Shown one piece after another: positions 25,165-34,127 of a stretch of DNA of 52,250 bases. The notes beneath the pieces are model-generated. The model was not told the DNA's origin and searched no databases. It was given only the letters and a program-made list of their open reading frames with translations. Every line of letters begins with the position of its first letter. Within the stretch, counting starts at the first letter, position 1. The stretch lies in assembly GCA_913777665.1 (NCBI GenBank), contig CAJYTF010000043.1, positions 1-52,250 on the forward strand. The letters run 5' to 3'. The position numbers were made by a program, and so were the translations under genes. Source of the stretch: an uncultured Myroides sp. GTDB lineage: Bacteria > Bacteroidota > Bacteroidia > Flavobacteriales > Flavobacteriaceae.

Positions 25165-27132
25165 ATGAATAAAAATTTCCTACAGCTAAAAAGAACATCT
25201 AGCTGTTTAATTTTAGCGACTCTTTTATTAACGGGGAGTAATATTTCTGCAGTAAATACCATAAATAATAATCACATAAATAGTGACTTGCCAAAACCAA
25301 AGTTTCAAAATGGATTTGGAACTTTTATGGTGGATTTTAAGAACTTGAATGTATCTGTTTCTGAATTCACTAATAATTTAAATGATTATTTTGGTTTAGA
25401 TAATTCTCACAGATTTGAGTTGATTAATGAAAAGCATGATTCACAAACTGGGTTTACAACTTATAGTTATCAGCATTTTTACAAAGATGTTAAAATTAAC
25501 GGAGATATAATTTTTATAAATTCAAAAGAAGGAAAATTACAATTTGTTAATGGACAGATATTAAATATAAAAGATTTATCAACGACAGGCTCAATTAGTG
25601 AAGAAAAGCTTAAAAGTATCGCTTACGAAGATTTTGGTAGAAAAGAAAATATAAAAGAAAGCGAAGTTGAAACGTATATATTAAAACATCAAACAGAGAA
25701 AAATGTCACTCTTAAACTGGTAAATAAAATTAACCTTACAAGTTTCAATCCAATAAAGAGTGTCGATTTTATTATAGATGCCCAAACTGGCGAAATAGTA
25801 TCGCAAATTGATAAAGTTATGCACGCTGATACACCAAGTTCAAGTGCAACTTATTTTAGAGGTACCAAAAGTATTACTGTTGATTCTTACAGCGGAGGCT
25901 ACAGATTAATGGATAATGCTAGAAAAATTAAAACTATGAACGGTTCTCAAGTAGGTTGGAATTTAAATGCTAACGGAACTTTTTCAGGTTTTTCAGAATA
26001 TGCAAATTCATCACCTAACTATACAGCAACAAATAGTAAACCAGCAGTTGAAGTTCATTGGGGAATGATACAAACGTACGATTACTATAAAAATATACAC
26101 AACAGAACAAGTTTTGATGATAACAGTCATTTTATTCATAATTACTACGATGCAGGGAATTTTTTAGGAACTGATGAAAATGCAGGTGCGTTTGATGAAA
26201 TGCTAGGTAATAATCTTTATAACGGAATGTTTTATGGAAATGGTGGTTCCGACATGCATCCAATTGTAGCACTTGATGTTGCTGGTCACGAATTTACACA
26301 CATGGTGGTTAACAGAAATGGTAATGGAGGTTTAGATTATCAAGGCGAATCGGGAGCTTTGAACGAATCTTTTGCCGATATTTTTGGAACTGCAATTGAA
26401 TTTTATGTTAATGATAATCCAAACTGGACTATAGGCGAAGGTATTTTTAGAAGTAATATCAATTACAATTATTTTAGAAATATGAGCGATCCAAATACAA
26501 CACCTCCGTTTTTTGCACCCAACCAGCCAGATACTTATCAAGGAAATCATTGGGCTAGCACAACTTCTTCTTTTGATAATGGTGGTGTACATATAAATAG
26601 TGGTGTTGGTAATCATTGGTTTTATTTGTTAAGCGTGGGTGGAATGGGAATAAATGATTTAAATAACAACTATTACGTTAGTCCAATAACCATTCAAAAA
26701 GCAGAAAAAATAGCTTATAAAGCCTTAACAACAGGATTAACACCAACTGCTACTTATTTAGATGCTTATAATGCTACTATAGCTGCTGCAATTACTTTGT
26801 ACGGAGCGAATTCTAACGAATGGGAACAGGTTGTGAATGCTTGGTATGCTGTAGGAATTGGCGATGCACCCGCATCAACAAAAAATTACGAAATACAACT
26901 TAAATTAAAAGTTTATCCAAACCCAACAACAGGTGATGAAGTTACTATTGAGTCTGAATTAGATACGGCTACAACTGTTGAAATGTTCGATTTAACCGGT
27001 AAAAAAGTTTTAGCACCTACTTTGTTGCAGAACAGAACTACTTTAAATGTTGCTACATATAAAACAGGAATGTACATTTTAAAATTTAAATCAAATCAAG
27101 GAGAATATTCTCATAAATTAATGATTAAATAA
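25165..27132 (+). CDS. Secreted M4 (thermolysin-like) metalloprotease with T9SS sorting domain
   Basis: A secreted zinc protease. Order: signal peptide (1-30), FTP-like and PepSY propeptide (about 50-215), M4 catalytic domain with zinc ligands H375 and H379 in GHEFTHMVV and E401 in GALNESFAD, the M4 C-terminal domain with catalytic-site His476 in GGVHINSGVGNHWFY, then a C-terminal T9SS type A sorting domain (LKVYPNPTTGDEV ... GMYILKF). It should be exported by the Sec pathway and crossed to the outside by T9SS. All motifs are intact. It stands alone between terminators. Confidence 0.94.
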   Translation: MNKNFLQLKRTSSCLILATLLLTGSNISAVNTINNNHINSDLPKPKFQNGFGTFMVDFKNLNVSVSEFTNNLNDYFGLDNSHRFELINEKHDSQTGFTTYSYQHFYKDVKINGDIIFINSKEGKLQFVNGQILNIKDLSTTGSISEEKLKSIAYEDFGRKENIKESEVETYILKHQTEKNVTLKLVNKINLTSFNPIKSVDFIIDAQTGEIVSQIDKVMHADTPSSSATYFRGTKSITVDSYSGGYRLMDNARKIKTMNGSQVGWNLNANGTFSGFSEYANSSPNYTATNSKPAVEVHWGMIQTYDYYKNIHNRTSFDDNSHFIHNYYDAGNFLGTDENAGAFDEMLGNNLYNGMFYGNGGSDMHPIVALDVAGHEFTHMVVNRNGNGGLDYQGESGALNESFADIFGTAIEFYVNDNPNWTIGEGIFRSNINYNYFRNMSDPNTTPPFFAPNQPDTYQGNHWASTTSSFDNGGVHINSGVGNHWFYLLSVGGMGINDLNNNYYVSPITIQKAEKIAYKALTTGLTPTATYLDAYNATIAAAITLYGANSNEWEQVVNAWYAVGIGDAPASTKNYEIQLKLKVYPNPTTGDEVTIESELDTATTVEMFDLTGKKVLAPTLLQNRTTLNVATYKTGMYILKFKSNQGEYSHKLMIK

Positions 27133-27159
27133 ATAAAATTTAATATTTTTAAGTAAAAT

Positions 27160-27188
27160 AAGGTTAGCGATTTTCGTTAACCTTTTTA
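27160..27188 (+). terminator. Terminator of the M4 protease gene
   Basis: AAGGTTA-G-CGA (27160-27170) pairs with TCG-T-TAACCTT (27174-27184) with one G-T pair, ending in T5. It lies 12 bases before the mgtC-like ATG. Confidence 0.8.
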
Positions 27189-27199
27189 ATTTTATTACT

Positions 27200-27865
27200 A
27201 TGGACTTTAGTATAGCTTCAGATCACTGGGAATTACTCGATTTACTTAAAGCAGTAATTTCTTTGCTTATAGGTATGATTTTAGGTGCAGAACGGGAACT
27301 TAAAGATAAAGCGGCTGGTTTTAGAACCATTACTTTGATCTGTCTAGGCAGTACGCTTTTTTCCTTACTGTCTTATAAATTGGGAATGGGCGAATCGGAA
27401 GATGCTACGCGTATAGCATCGTATGTGGTTAGTGGAATAGGTTTTTTGGGTGCCGGAGTTATCTTTAAAGACGGTTTTACGATTAACGGTTTAACTACGG
27501 CAAGTATCATTTGGATTGCCGCTGCTATTGGTATGAGTGTGGGTTTTGGGCAGTTTTATACCGCTTTTACTTTTTTAGGAGCCAGCTTTGTGATTATTCA
27601 TTTGGGTGGATATATCAATAAAAAACTGCTTACCATGATTTCTTTAAAAAATATCGAATTACAGATTGATAAAGAAGATTATAAAAGCCGAAATGAATTA
27701 GAATCAGCAATAAATACTTTCTGTAAAAGAATTGAATTACGCCAGATAGAAGAACATGGCAACATAATAATTCTTCATTACGAATGTAAGGTTTACACTA
27801 AAAAGGTTTTGGATCTTGAGAATTATCTTGTGTACAATAAATACATCAACAGTTTTAAAATGTAG
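27200..27865 (+). CDS. MgtC/SapB family membrane protein
   Basis: Inner-membrane protein of the MgtC/SapB family. MILGAERELKDKAAGFRTIT is the family hallmark, and several membrane helices (LICLGSTLFSLLS, IASYVVSGIGFLGAGVIF, TASIIWIAAAIGMSVG) follow. A soluble tail of ~75 residues (from about 145) is ACT-like. Members in Salmonella act in intracellular Mg2+ stress; the role here is unknown. It converges on the GNAT gene with only two bases between the stop codons. Confidence 0.85.
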   Translation: MDFSIASDHWELLDLLKAVISLLIGMILGAERELKDKAAGFRTITLICLGSTLFSLLSYKLGMGESEDATRIASYVVSGIGFLGAGVIFKDGFTINGLTTASIIWIAAAIGMSVGFGQFYTAFTFLGASFVIIHLGGYINKKLLTMISLKNIELQIDKEDYKSRNELESAINTFCKRIELRQIEEHGNIIILHYECKVYTKKVLDLENYLVYNKYINSFKM

Positions 27866-27867
27866 AT

Positions 27868-28479
27868 TTAAACACTCGGATTTATTTTTCCTAAAAGCAT
27901 CTGCTTAACATTATCGTTCCATTCGTTGTTCAAAATACTTAAAACCATGGTGTCACGACGAACACCGGTTTTGGGGCAAATGGCATTACTGCGCAAAACG
28001 CCGTCAACAGAGCAACCAATACTAAGCAGTGCATTTATGCTTCGTAAATTTTCAGTGTAAGCTCTAAACTCCACGCGTACCATTTGCATTTTTTCAAAAG
28101 CAAATTCTAAAAGCAACCATTTGCAGTGTTTATTTACGCCGGTTCCCTGATGTTCTTTACCATACCAAGTATAACCCATTTGCAGTCGGTTACTATCTAA
28201 ATAGATATCGCAATAGCGAGTTGCACCTACGAATTTTTGTTTCGATTTATCGAAAACCGCAAATGTATATTCTTTTTGATCGATTCTTTTCTGAATGGCA
28301 ATTCCTATGTATTTGTTTAAATTTTCGGGCGTATCGCATTTAACCATAGAATATTCCCATATTTCCGGTTCATTCATTGTATATTCCAAAAGTTCTTCGT
28401 AATGCTTCGCCGATAAAGGTTCAAGCCTTACAAAATCATTTTCCAGAATATAATCTTCGTTAAAATCGAAATTAATCAT
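27868..28479 (-). CDS. GNAT family N-acetyltransferase (RimJ/RimL-like)
   Basis: A 203-residue acetyltransferase with the RimJ/RimL/SpeG-type pattern: VRLEPLSAKHYEELLEYT at the start, FVGATRYCDIYLDSNRLQMG, the acetyl-CoA-binding GTGVNKHCKWLLLEFAFE and RVEFRAYTENLRSINALLSI. The substrate could be a ribosomal protein or a small amine. It lies 18 bases downstream of the unknown 112-residue gene on the same strand, so the two may form an operon. Confidence 0.82.
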   Translation of the reverse strand: MINFDFNEDYILENDFVRLEPLSAKHYEELLEYTMNEPEIWEYSMVKCDTPENLNKYIGIAIQKRIDQKEYTFAVFDKSKQKFVGATRYCDIYLDSNRLQMGYTWYGKEHQGTGVNKHCKWLLLEFAFEKMQMVRVEFRAYTENLRSINALLSIGCSVDGVLRSNAICPKTGVRRDTMVLSILNNEWNDNVKQMLLGKINPSV

Positions 28480-28497
28480 TAAACAGTATCGTGAATC

Positions 28498-28836
28498 TTA
28501 TTGAATTATACTTTTAAAGAAAACCTTACTGTTGTTGTCAAAATCGGTATCCTGCAAAAAAGTCAATGCCATTTCGCTTATTTTTTTGTAATCTGCTTTT
28601 TCAAGCTGATCGTTAAAAATATCGTTGTAAACATTGCTAATTATACCAAAAACACCTTTTAGTTCTTCGGGTTTTATCTCTTTATTTTTTGCAAATATAA
28701 TCCTTAAAAAGTTTGCTGCAACATAGGCTGCAATTTCTACCGCAATGTTAACCGAAATTTCACCTTTTAAACTTTTGTGGTAAAGAAGTGTTTCTAAATC
28801 TTTTTGAATTAAATTTTCTATGTTTGATGAATTCAT
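28498..28836 (-). CDS. Uncharacterised 112-residue helical protein
   Basis: I do not recognise the family. The protein is predicted to be all-helical and acidic, without signal or membrane segments. The parts NIAVEIAAYVAANFLRIIF and GVFGIISNVYNDIFN look like packed amphipathic helices. The codon use is like the neighbours and the frame is intact, so it is likely a real gene. It precedes the GNAT gene by 18 bases on the same strand and lies after the FKBP terminator, so those two genes may be coexpressed. Confidence 0.65.
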   Translation of the reverse strand: MNSSNIENLIQKDLETLLYHKSLKGEISVNIAVEIAAYVAANFLRIIFAKNKEIKPEELKGVFGIISNVYNDIFNDQLEKADYKKISEMALTFLQDTDFDNNSKVFFKSIIQ

Positions 28837-28849
28837 ATCTGTTTTAAGA

Positions 28850-28878
28850 TAAAAAAAACCTGCTTTAAACAGGTTTTA
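28850..28878 (-). terminator. Terminator of the FKBP-like lipoprotein gene
   Basis: On the minus strand AAAACCTG-loop-CAGGTTTT and a T run; it lies 8 bases after the stop at 28886. Confidence 0.85.
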
Positions 28879-28885
28879 TAATTTA

Positions 28886-29851
28886 TTAATGACAACTTTT
28901 ATCGAGATGTTTTTTTACCGAACCACCCGGACAAGTTGGAATTTGGTCAAAATCGTATAACTTATTTACTGTTTCGCCGTCAACTGTTGTGGTGTATGTA
29001 ATTTCTTCACGGGTTGTATAACCGTCACCGTCATCATCTAAATCTATAAAGTTAGCTTTACCGTCGCCGTCTGTATCATCGTCCCACAAATCGTCGTTTC
29101 CGTTAACATCTTCATATTTATCTAAAATACCATCGTTATCGTGATCGGCATCTTTTTTAGCGATAAGTGTTATATCAAAAATTAATGGATCATACTGCCC
29201 AAATGTTGAACCAGCAGGAGGAGAACTAAAATAACCTAATCCCGAAGGAATAAATACTAAAACTCTACCTGGGTTTTCGTAGGTGTAAGTTCCGTCGCCA
29301 TTATCAATAATGCTTGTCGCAGTTTTAATTTTCTCCAGAATTTGTCGGTAACCTGGAATTGTTTCTGTGTAAGTAGAATAGGCAGGATATGAACTCCAAA
29401 ATCCAAACTGATACGTATCAAAAATAGTCTTCTCTAAATCGTACCCTGTGTACGATGTAAAAGTGTTATCGTGAATCATCGGTGTTTCGCCACCACCTTC
29501 ATTCAAAATTAAGTAGTAGATTTTGTATTCTACAGGGTCATTCTGTTTTTGTAAACCTTGAGATCCTGTAAAGTACGGAAGATTTTTTACGGTAATTGAC
29601 TGTAACGGATATTCGGTTTGTTTCCAGATAGAATTACTAGCTTCAGATGCAACAGTTTCAAAACTTACTCCATCTTCTAAAACCTCTACGCTGTTCGTTT
29701 TTAAGAATGTTTCAATTTCCTTAATATTTTCATTAAAAACTTCCTGTCTGTCACGTTCAACTATTTTTGCAGTGTTATCGTCATTTGGTCTACAGTTCCA
29801 AAGGAGTAGCGACCCCGTACAAATTATAGCTGCTGTAAAAAATCTTTTCAT
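28886..29851 (-). CDS. Lipoprotein with FKBP-like domain and thrombospondin type 3 repeats
   Basis: Signal peptide with lipobox (LLLWNC), then an FKBP-type peptidyl-prolyl isomerase-like region (about 100-230: VFIPSGLGYFSSPPAGSTF and DPLIFDITLIA at its end). The C-terminal 80 residues are rich in calcium-binding repeats (KDADHDNDGILDKYEDVNGN, DDDTDGDGKANFIDLDDDGD). The domain pairing is seen in Flavobacteria. FKBP catalytic residues are only weakly readable, so activity is uncertain. It is probably outer-membrane or surface exposed. It has its own terminator and is divergent from the S4-domain gene. Confidence 0.75.
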   Translation of the reverse strand: MKRFFTAAIICTGSLLLWNCRPNDDNTAKIVERDRQEVFNENIKEIETFLKTNSVEVLEDGVSFETVASEASNSIWKQTEYPLQSITVKNLPYFTGSQGLQKQNDPVEYKIYYLILNEGGGETPMIHDNTFTSYTGYDLEKTIFDTYQFGFWSSYPAYSTYTETIPGYRQILEKIKTATSIIDNGDGTYTYENPGRVLVFIPSGLGYFSSPPAGSTFGQYDPLIFDITLIAKKDADHDNDGILDKYEDVNGNDDLWDDDTDGDGKANFIDLDDDGDGYTTREEITYTTTVDGETVNKLYDFDQIPTCPGGSVKKHLDKSCH

Positions 29852-29928
29852 TTAACTTAAATTAGTGGTGCAAGATACAATTTTCATTTATTTTTGTTTA
29901 AAAATTAACCCAAAATTATAATATAAAC

Positions 29929-30333
29929 ATGCGTGTAGATAAATATCTTTGGTGTATCAGAGTTTTTAAAACGCGGAGTATTGCTACCGAAGCTGTTAAA
30001 AAAGGACATGTTTCTGTGAACAATCAACAGGCAAAAGCATCGAGAGATGTGTTTGCCGGCGATAAAATTCAGGTACGTAAAGATCAAATAAATTATCAGT
30101 ATTCGGTTTTAGATATCCCACAGAATAGAGTAGGAGCCAAGTTGGTTGATATGTACAGAAAAGATGATACCCCGGCAGAAGCTTTTGAACATTTGGAACT
30201 TTTAAAGTTGGCTAAAGAGCATTACAGATTAAAAGGCGATGGAAGACCAACCAAAAAAGACCGCAGAGATATTGATGATTATTTAGACGATGATGATTTA
30301 TACTTTGAACAACTAAACAATGAAACTAAGTAA
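29929..30333 (+). CDS. hslR: S4 domain RNA-binding protein (Hsp15/HslR-like)
   Basis: The N-terminal S4 domain (MRVDKYLWCIRVFKTRSIA, KKGHVSVNNQQAKAS, AGDKIQVRK) binds RNA. E. coli Hsp15 binds 50S subunits carrying nascent chains after heat shock. The C-terminal part is charged, ending in an acidic run (DIDDYLDDDDLYFEQLNN). The size is the usual one for this family (134). Its last 14 bases overlap the methyltransferase start, so the three genes that follow in order are one operon. Confidence 0.85.
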   Translation: MRVDKYLWCIRVFKTRSIATEAVKKGHVSVNNQQAKASRDVFAGDKIQVRKDQINYQYSVLDIPQNRVGAKLVDMYRKDDTPAEAFEHLELLKLAKEHYRLKGDGRPTKKDRRDIDDYLDDDDLYFEQLNNETK

Positions 30334-30901
30334 AGAATATTGGACAGAGCGTTACAATGAGAATAATATTCCGTGGGATGCCGGTATAATTACAACGCCT
30401 ATTAAAGAATATATTGATCAGTTGACCAGTAAAGATTTGAAGATTTTAATTCCCGGTGTAGGTAATGGTCACGAGTTAAATTATTTATACTCTAACGGAT
30501 TTAAAAATGTTTATGGTTTAGATATTTCCGAAGAACCTATTGCAAATTTTAAACGTAATAATCCTGATTTTCCGGAAGATCAATTAATAGTAGGCGATTT
30601 CTTTAAGCATAATAATCAGTATGATTTAATTATTGAACAAACATTTTTTTGTGCTTTAAATACAGAATTAAGACCTTTGTATACAACCAAAATGAATGAT
30701 TTGTTAAAAGAAAATGGTAAATTGGCTGGAGTTTTATTTTCGTTTCCGTTAACAGAACAAGGTCCGCCTTTTGGTGGAAGTGTAGAAGAATATCAAGCGC
30801 TGTTTTCTGATAATTTCTTCCTTAAAACATTAGCACCTTGTTATAATTCAATAAAACCAAGAGAAAACAACGAACTGTTTATTATATTCAATAAAAAATG
30901 A
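30320..30901 (+). CDS. SAM-dependent methyltransferase, TPMT-like
   Basis: A 193-residue class I methyltransferase of the TPMT type: EYWTERYNENNIPWDAG, LIPGVGNGHELNYLYSNGF (SAM-binding loop), VYGLDISEEPIANFKR, VGDFFKHNNQYDLIIEQTF and PLYTTKMNDLLKENG. The substrate is unknown; relatives methylate thiols, tellurite or selenite. It overlaps the S4 gene by 14 bases and the phosphoribosyltransferase by 4 (ATGA). Confidence 0.82.
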   Translation: MKLSKEYWTERYNENNIPWDAGIITTPIKEYIDQLTSKDLKILIPGVGNGHELNYLYSNGFKNVYGLDISEEPIANFKRNNPDFPEDQLIVGDFFKHNNQYDLIIEQTFFCALNTELRPLYTTKMNDLLKENGKLAGVLFSFPLTEQGPPFGGSVEEYQALFSDNFFLKTLAPCYNSIKPRENNELFIIFNKK

Positions 30902-31395
30902 CACAAAATATTATATTGACACAACAGCAGATACAGCAAATAACCAAACGTATTGCGTACCAGATTTACGAAACTTTTGTAGACGAAACCGAAATTGTGA
31001 TTGCAGGTATTGCAAACAGCGGTTATACTTTTGCACAGAAAATAAGCGATGAGGTTTCTAAAATTTCAGATATAAAAGTTGTTTTAGGTAAGGTTGAAGT
31101 TAACAAACAAAATCCGCTACAAGAAATTAAAACCGACTTATCAACAGCCGATTACGAGAACAAGGCAATTGTTTTGGTAGATGATGTAATGAATTCTGGT
31201 GCTACATTGGTTTATGGCGTTAAATACTTTTTAGAAGTACCATTGAAAAAGTTTAAAACCGCCGTATTAATTGACAGAAGCCATAAAAAATATCCGGTAA
31301 AAGCAGATTTTAAAGGAATATCTTTATCAACATCAAGTTTAGAACACATTCAGGTTGTTTTTAGCGAAACCGAAGAATATGCTTATTTAAGCTAA
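30898..31395 (+). CDS. Phosphoribosyltransferase family protein (PyrR/Upp-like fold)
   Basis: A 165-residue type I phosphoribosyltransferase. The PRPP motif is VLVDDVMNSGATL, with an upstream AGIANSGYTFAQKI binding loop. The length is close to PyrR and to the hypoxanthine-type enzymes, but the specificity is not readable. It overlaps the methyltransferase by 4 bases (ATGA), so it is coupled in translation and closes the three-gene operon. A bidirectional terminator follows. Confidence 0.82.
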   Translation: MTQNIILTQQQIQQITKRIAYQIYETFVDETEIVIAGIANSGYTFAQKISDEVSKISDIKVVLGKVEVNKQNPLQEIKTDLSTADYENKAIVLVDDVMNSGATLVYGVKYFLEVPLKKFKTAVLIDRSHKKYPVKADFKGISLSTSSLEHIQVVFSETEEYAYLS

Positions 31396-31397
31396 AC

Positions 31398-31430
31398 AAA
31401 AACCTCAAACTTTTAGTTTGAGGTTTTATT
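31398..31430. terminator. Bidirectional terminator between the phosphoribosyltransferase and T9SS type B genes
   Basis: AAAACCTCAAACT, loop TTT, AGTTTGAGGTTTT, with A and T runs on both sides. It lies 3 bases after the phosphoribosyltransferase stop. Confidence 0.93.
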
Positions 31431-31440
31431 TTATTTTATT

Positions 31441-33354
31441 TTATTTCGTTTCATACATTACTTCCACCCAACCTGTTTTAATACCGTTTAAAGATTCAAA
31501 ACTATAAAAGTAAGTTCCTGTTGGTAAAATACTGCCGTTAGTTGCTTGACCGTGCCATTGATTAGTATAGCCATCTCCATAACTATAAACCAAAGACCCA
31601 TGCCTATTATAAATACTTAATTTAGAAACTACATGTGGTGTTAAATCCCATGAGTCGTTTATGCCGTCTCCGTTTGGAGAAATGCCTCTCGGTACTAAAC
31701 AATCATTATTGTAAACGGTAAATTGTGTTTCATATGTACATTTGTTAAAATCCGGATAATCTTCATTTACAAATAAACTGTTACCATAAACATATATAGT
31801 TTGTTTTCCATAAATAATTGCATCCGAACTGTAAGGACTTAAACGTTTGCCTTGCCCGTTAGGTTTTGTGAAATAATTATAGCCTAATGGTAAAGGCTTT
31901 AAAATGTAAGGTTCACATTCAAAATTATATTGATCGTCAAAAGTTAATCGTGCTTTTGAATTAAGGTGTAATTCGGATATTATGAAGCAGTCTCTATCGT
32001 CTTCAATTCTAACATGAATAATTTCGTCTGTATCAAATAAAACACTATAATTTATAGGATCTGTAATTATATTAGTTTTATTTATGGCATCGTTTCTTGT
32101 AGTATGATAAGTAAATTCATAAATAATTTGTGTTTCATAGTCCATAAGATAACCTTCTGATTTTGTTAAATCATAAACTAAACTACTATTTGTAGGGGTA
32201 GCGCAAAACTCGGAATATTCTATGATTTTCGGAGGGAAATTTAATAAAACTCTAAGCCTTAATGGTACAATAAGTGGACATTTGTTGTTTATTGAAATAC
32301 GAACATAGATAGTTTTTGTTGTAGTTAAATAACTTGTGATATTTTTAATATTTCTGTTATTATTTGCTATGGCATCTTCTTCATTTTCATAGTATTTATA
32401 ATCAATTTTAGCTGTGTTTAAATTGTTAATTTGATTTTCTATTTCTTTTAAATTAAAATATTCGTCTTTAGTATAATCGAAATCGCAAATTTCAAGCATT
32501 AAATCATCTTCAGGTAGTTTTGCTACTTCGTTTACAATAAAATCAATTTCGGTAACACGCGCTAATAGTCCATTTGCTCTTTTAAAACGAGCATATATTT
32601 TTTTAGGACTATTGCTAACCGAAACGTCATAAGGAGATGATAGTGTATTTGTTGCAAATAACGTATTGGCATCAGCTTCAAATTCAAAAAAATCAATTGT
32701 AAATGTTTGGTTTACATTGTTTATTTCTTGTTTGATCTGATCTAAATCAAACGACTCTTTTCCGTCATTATCCCAATCGCAAACTTCATAAGTTTTACCG
32801 ATAACGGTACAATTTAAAACGGCATCGCCACCAAAAGATAAACTGTAACTTGGTGAACTTTGATAGTGATCAATAGCAATTAGAATTCCATCTCCAGGCA
32901 CTACATCATACCAACGAACCATTCCAGGAATAACGCCTGTTAATGGTGGAGCAGCTGCCATACCTTCGCATAACTGAGTTGGTTCAAGCATAGATAAGCC
33001 AATACTATAAGTATTTATGCCAACCACAGTGTTTTGTGAACCTCTATCACTTGGACCTAAATTAGCTAAATTTGGATTCAGCCATGAAGCAAAATCAAAA
33101 TCTACAGCTGTTGATGGTAAAATTTCAAATGTAAATGTTGACCCAGACTCAATTTCAACGTAATATAATGTAATGGCTGAAGATAATGGTTGCGCACTAC
33201 AACCAATCATTAAATTATTATACACATTTGTTGTTGGAGTGGTTCCTTGAACAGTTTGCCCTGAACAAAGATTAATTATATGCGAAGGGTTTATATTTTG
33301 GCTATAGCTAAAATTGAAACCCATAAGTAATAAAACAGTAATAATATATTTCAT
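31441..33354 (-). CDS. T9SS type B sorting domain-containing secreted protein
   Basis: A 637-residue secreted protein: signal peptide (MKYIITVLLLMGFNFSYSQN), extended Cys-containing region with repeated units that begin around EVCDWDNDGKESFDLDQI, EICDFDYTKDEYFNLKEI and EFCATPTNSSLVYDL, then the type B C-terminal sorting domain (PRGISPNGDGINDSW, YNRHGSLVYSYGDGY, LPTGTYFYSF). The three internal units look like tandem domains of about 100 residues that are common in flavobacterial gliding and adhesion proteins. The ligand is unknown. It is likely surface-attached or released by the type IX system and may act with SprF/PorP partners. Confidence 0.85.
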   Translation of the reverse strand: MKYIITVLLLMGFNFSYSQNINPSHIINLCSGQTVQGTTPTTNVYNNLMIGCSAQPLSSAITLYYVEIESGSTFTFEILPSTAVDFDFASWLNPNLANLGPSDRGSQNTVVGINTYSIGLSMLEPTQLCEGMAAAPPLTGVIPGMVRWYDVVPGDGILIAIDHYQSSPSYSLSFGGDAVLNCTVIGKTYEVCDWDNDGKESFDLDQIKQEINNVNQTFTIDFFEFEADANTLFATNTLSSPYDVSVSNSPKKIYARFKRANGLLARVTEIDFIVNEVAKLPEDDLMLEICDFDYTKDEYFNLKEIENQINNLNTAKIDYKYYENEEDAIANNNRNIKNITSYLTTTKTIYVRISINNKCPLIVPLRLRVLLNFPPKIIEYSEFCATPTNSSLVYDLTKSEGYLMDYETQIIYEFTYHTTRNDAINKTNIITDPINYSVLFDTDEIIHVRIEDDRDCFIISELHLNSKARLTFDDQYNFECEPYILKPLPLGYNYFTKPNGQGKRLSPYSSDAIIYGKQTIYVYGNSLFVNEDYPDFNKCTYETQFTVYNNDCLVPRGISPNGDGINDSWDLTPHVVSKLSIYNRHGSLVYSYGDGYTNQWHGQATNGSILPTGTYFYSFESLNGIKTGWVEVMYETK

Positions 33355-33399
33355 ATAATGAATTTTACAACTATAAATATAAACTAAAATAACAATAAA

Positions 33400-33918
33400 T
33401 TAATTGTTTTTTTGAACTATTGATGAAATTTCCAAGCATATGTCATCAACATCTTTATTGTTTACGTCTATTTTATATTTTGAAAAATTATAAAAATAAC
33501 TGCGTTCAAACACATGTTGACCTACAAAAGAATTTAAATCATTAATATTTTGTAGTAAAGGTCTATCAGAATTTTGCTTTAAACGACTGACTAATGTTTC
33601 AATATTCGCTTTTAAATAGAACGACATAACATTTTCATCTTGCAATCGCAAATGATTATTAGCATAACATGGCGTACCGCCACCCAGACTGATTATTAAA
33701 TATTTGTCTTCATTTAATAAGTACTTAAACCAAATGCTTTCTTGTTTTCTAAAATAGATTTCTCCCTTTTGCTTAAAAATTTCCGATATTCTTAAACCCT
33801 CTTTCTGTTCTATAAATTCATCTAAATCTATAAAATCTATATTTAAGTTTTGGTTAAGTTTTTTACCAATGGTAGTTTTGCCGCTTCCCATGTATCCAAC
33901 CAAAATAATTTTTTTCAT
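33400..33918 (-). CDS. aroK: Shikimate kinase
   Basis: Phosphorylates shikimate with ATP, step five of the chorismate pathway. Walker A is GYMGSGKTTIGKKL; the shikimate-binding FIDLDEFIEQKEGLRISEIF and SLGGGTPC are intact, and the LID carries the Arg (NSDRPLL). Length 172 is normal. It is upstream of the T9SS type B gene (45-base gap), on the same strand, but they are probably separate units since the functions do not match. Confidence 0.95.
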   Translation of the reverse strand: MKKIILVGYMGSGKTTIGKKLNQNLNIDFIDLDEFIEQKEGLRISEIFKQKGEIYFRKQESIWFKYLLNEDKYLIISLGGGTPCYANNHLRLQDENVMSFYLKANIETLVSRLKQNSDRPLLQNINDLNSFVGQHVFERSYFYNFSKYKIDVNNKDVDDICLEISSIVQKNN

Positions 33919-33990
33919 TGTTAAATTAGTGTTTGTTAGTTGATTAAGTTGTTGCTTGTAAAAAACATTAAAATTAAATAAAATATAACA

Positions 33991-34020
33991 TTAAAAAATT
34001 AAAAAAGTGTGTTATATTTG
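33991..34020 (+). promoter_or_regulatory. Promoter of the tRNA cluster
   Basis: TATATTTG (34013-34020) matches TAnnTTTG; TTA (33991-33993) lies exactly 19 bases upstream. It is followed by CACCCGC, the same kind of G+C-rich start as in the tRNA-Glu promoters. The first tRNA begins 25 bases after the box. Confidence 0.8.
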
Positions 34021-34045
34021 CACCCGCAATTACGTTAGTAATTAA

Positions 34046-34118
34046 GACTCGATAGCTCAGTTGGTAGAGCACAACACTTTTAATGTTGGGGTCCTGGGTT
34101 CGAGCCCCAGTCGGGTCA
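34046..34118 (+). tRNA. tRNA-Lys(TTT)
   Basis: 73 bases, acceptor GACTCGA/TCGGGTC, anticodon stem CAACA/TGTTG, loop CTTTTAA giving TTT, T-arm CTGGGTTCGAGCCCCAG. First of three identical copies. No CCA is encoded. Confidence 0.97.
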
Positions 34119-34127
34119 CATAGTAAA

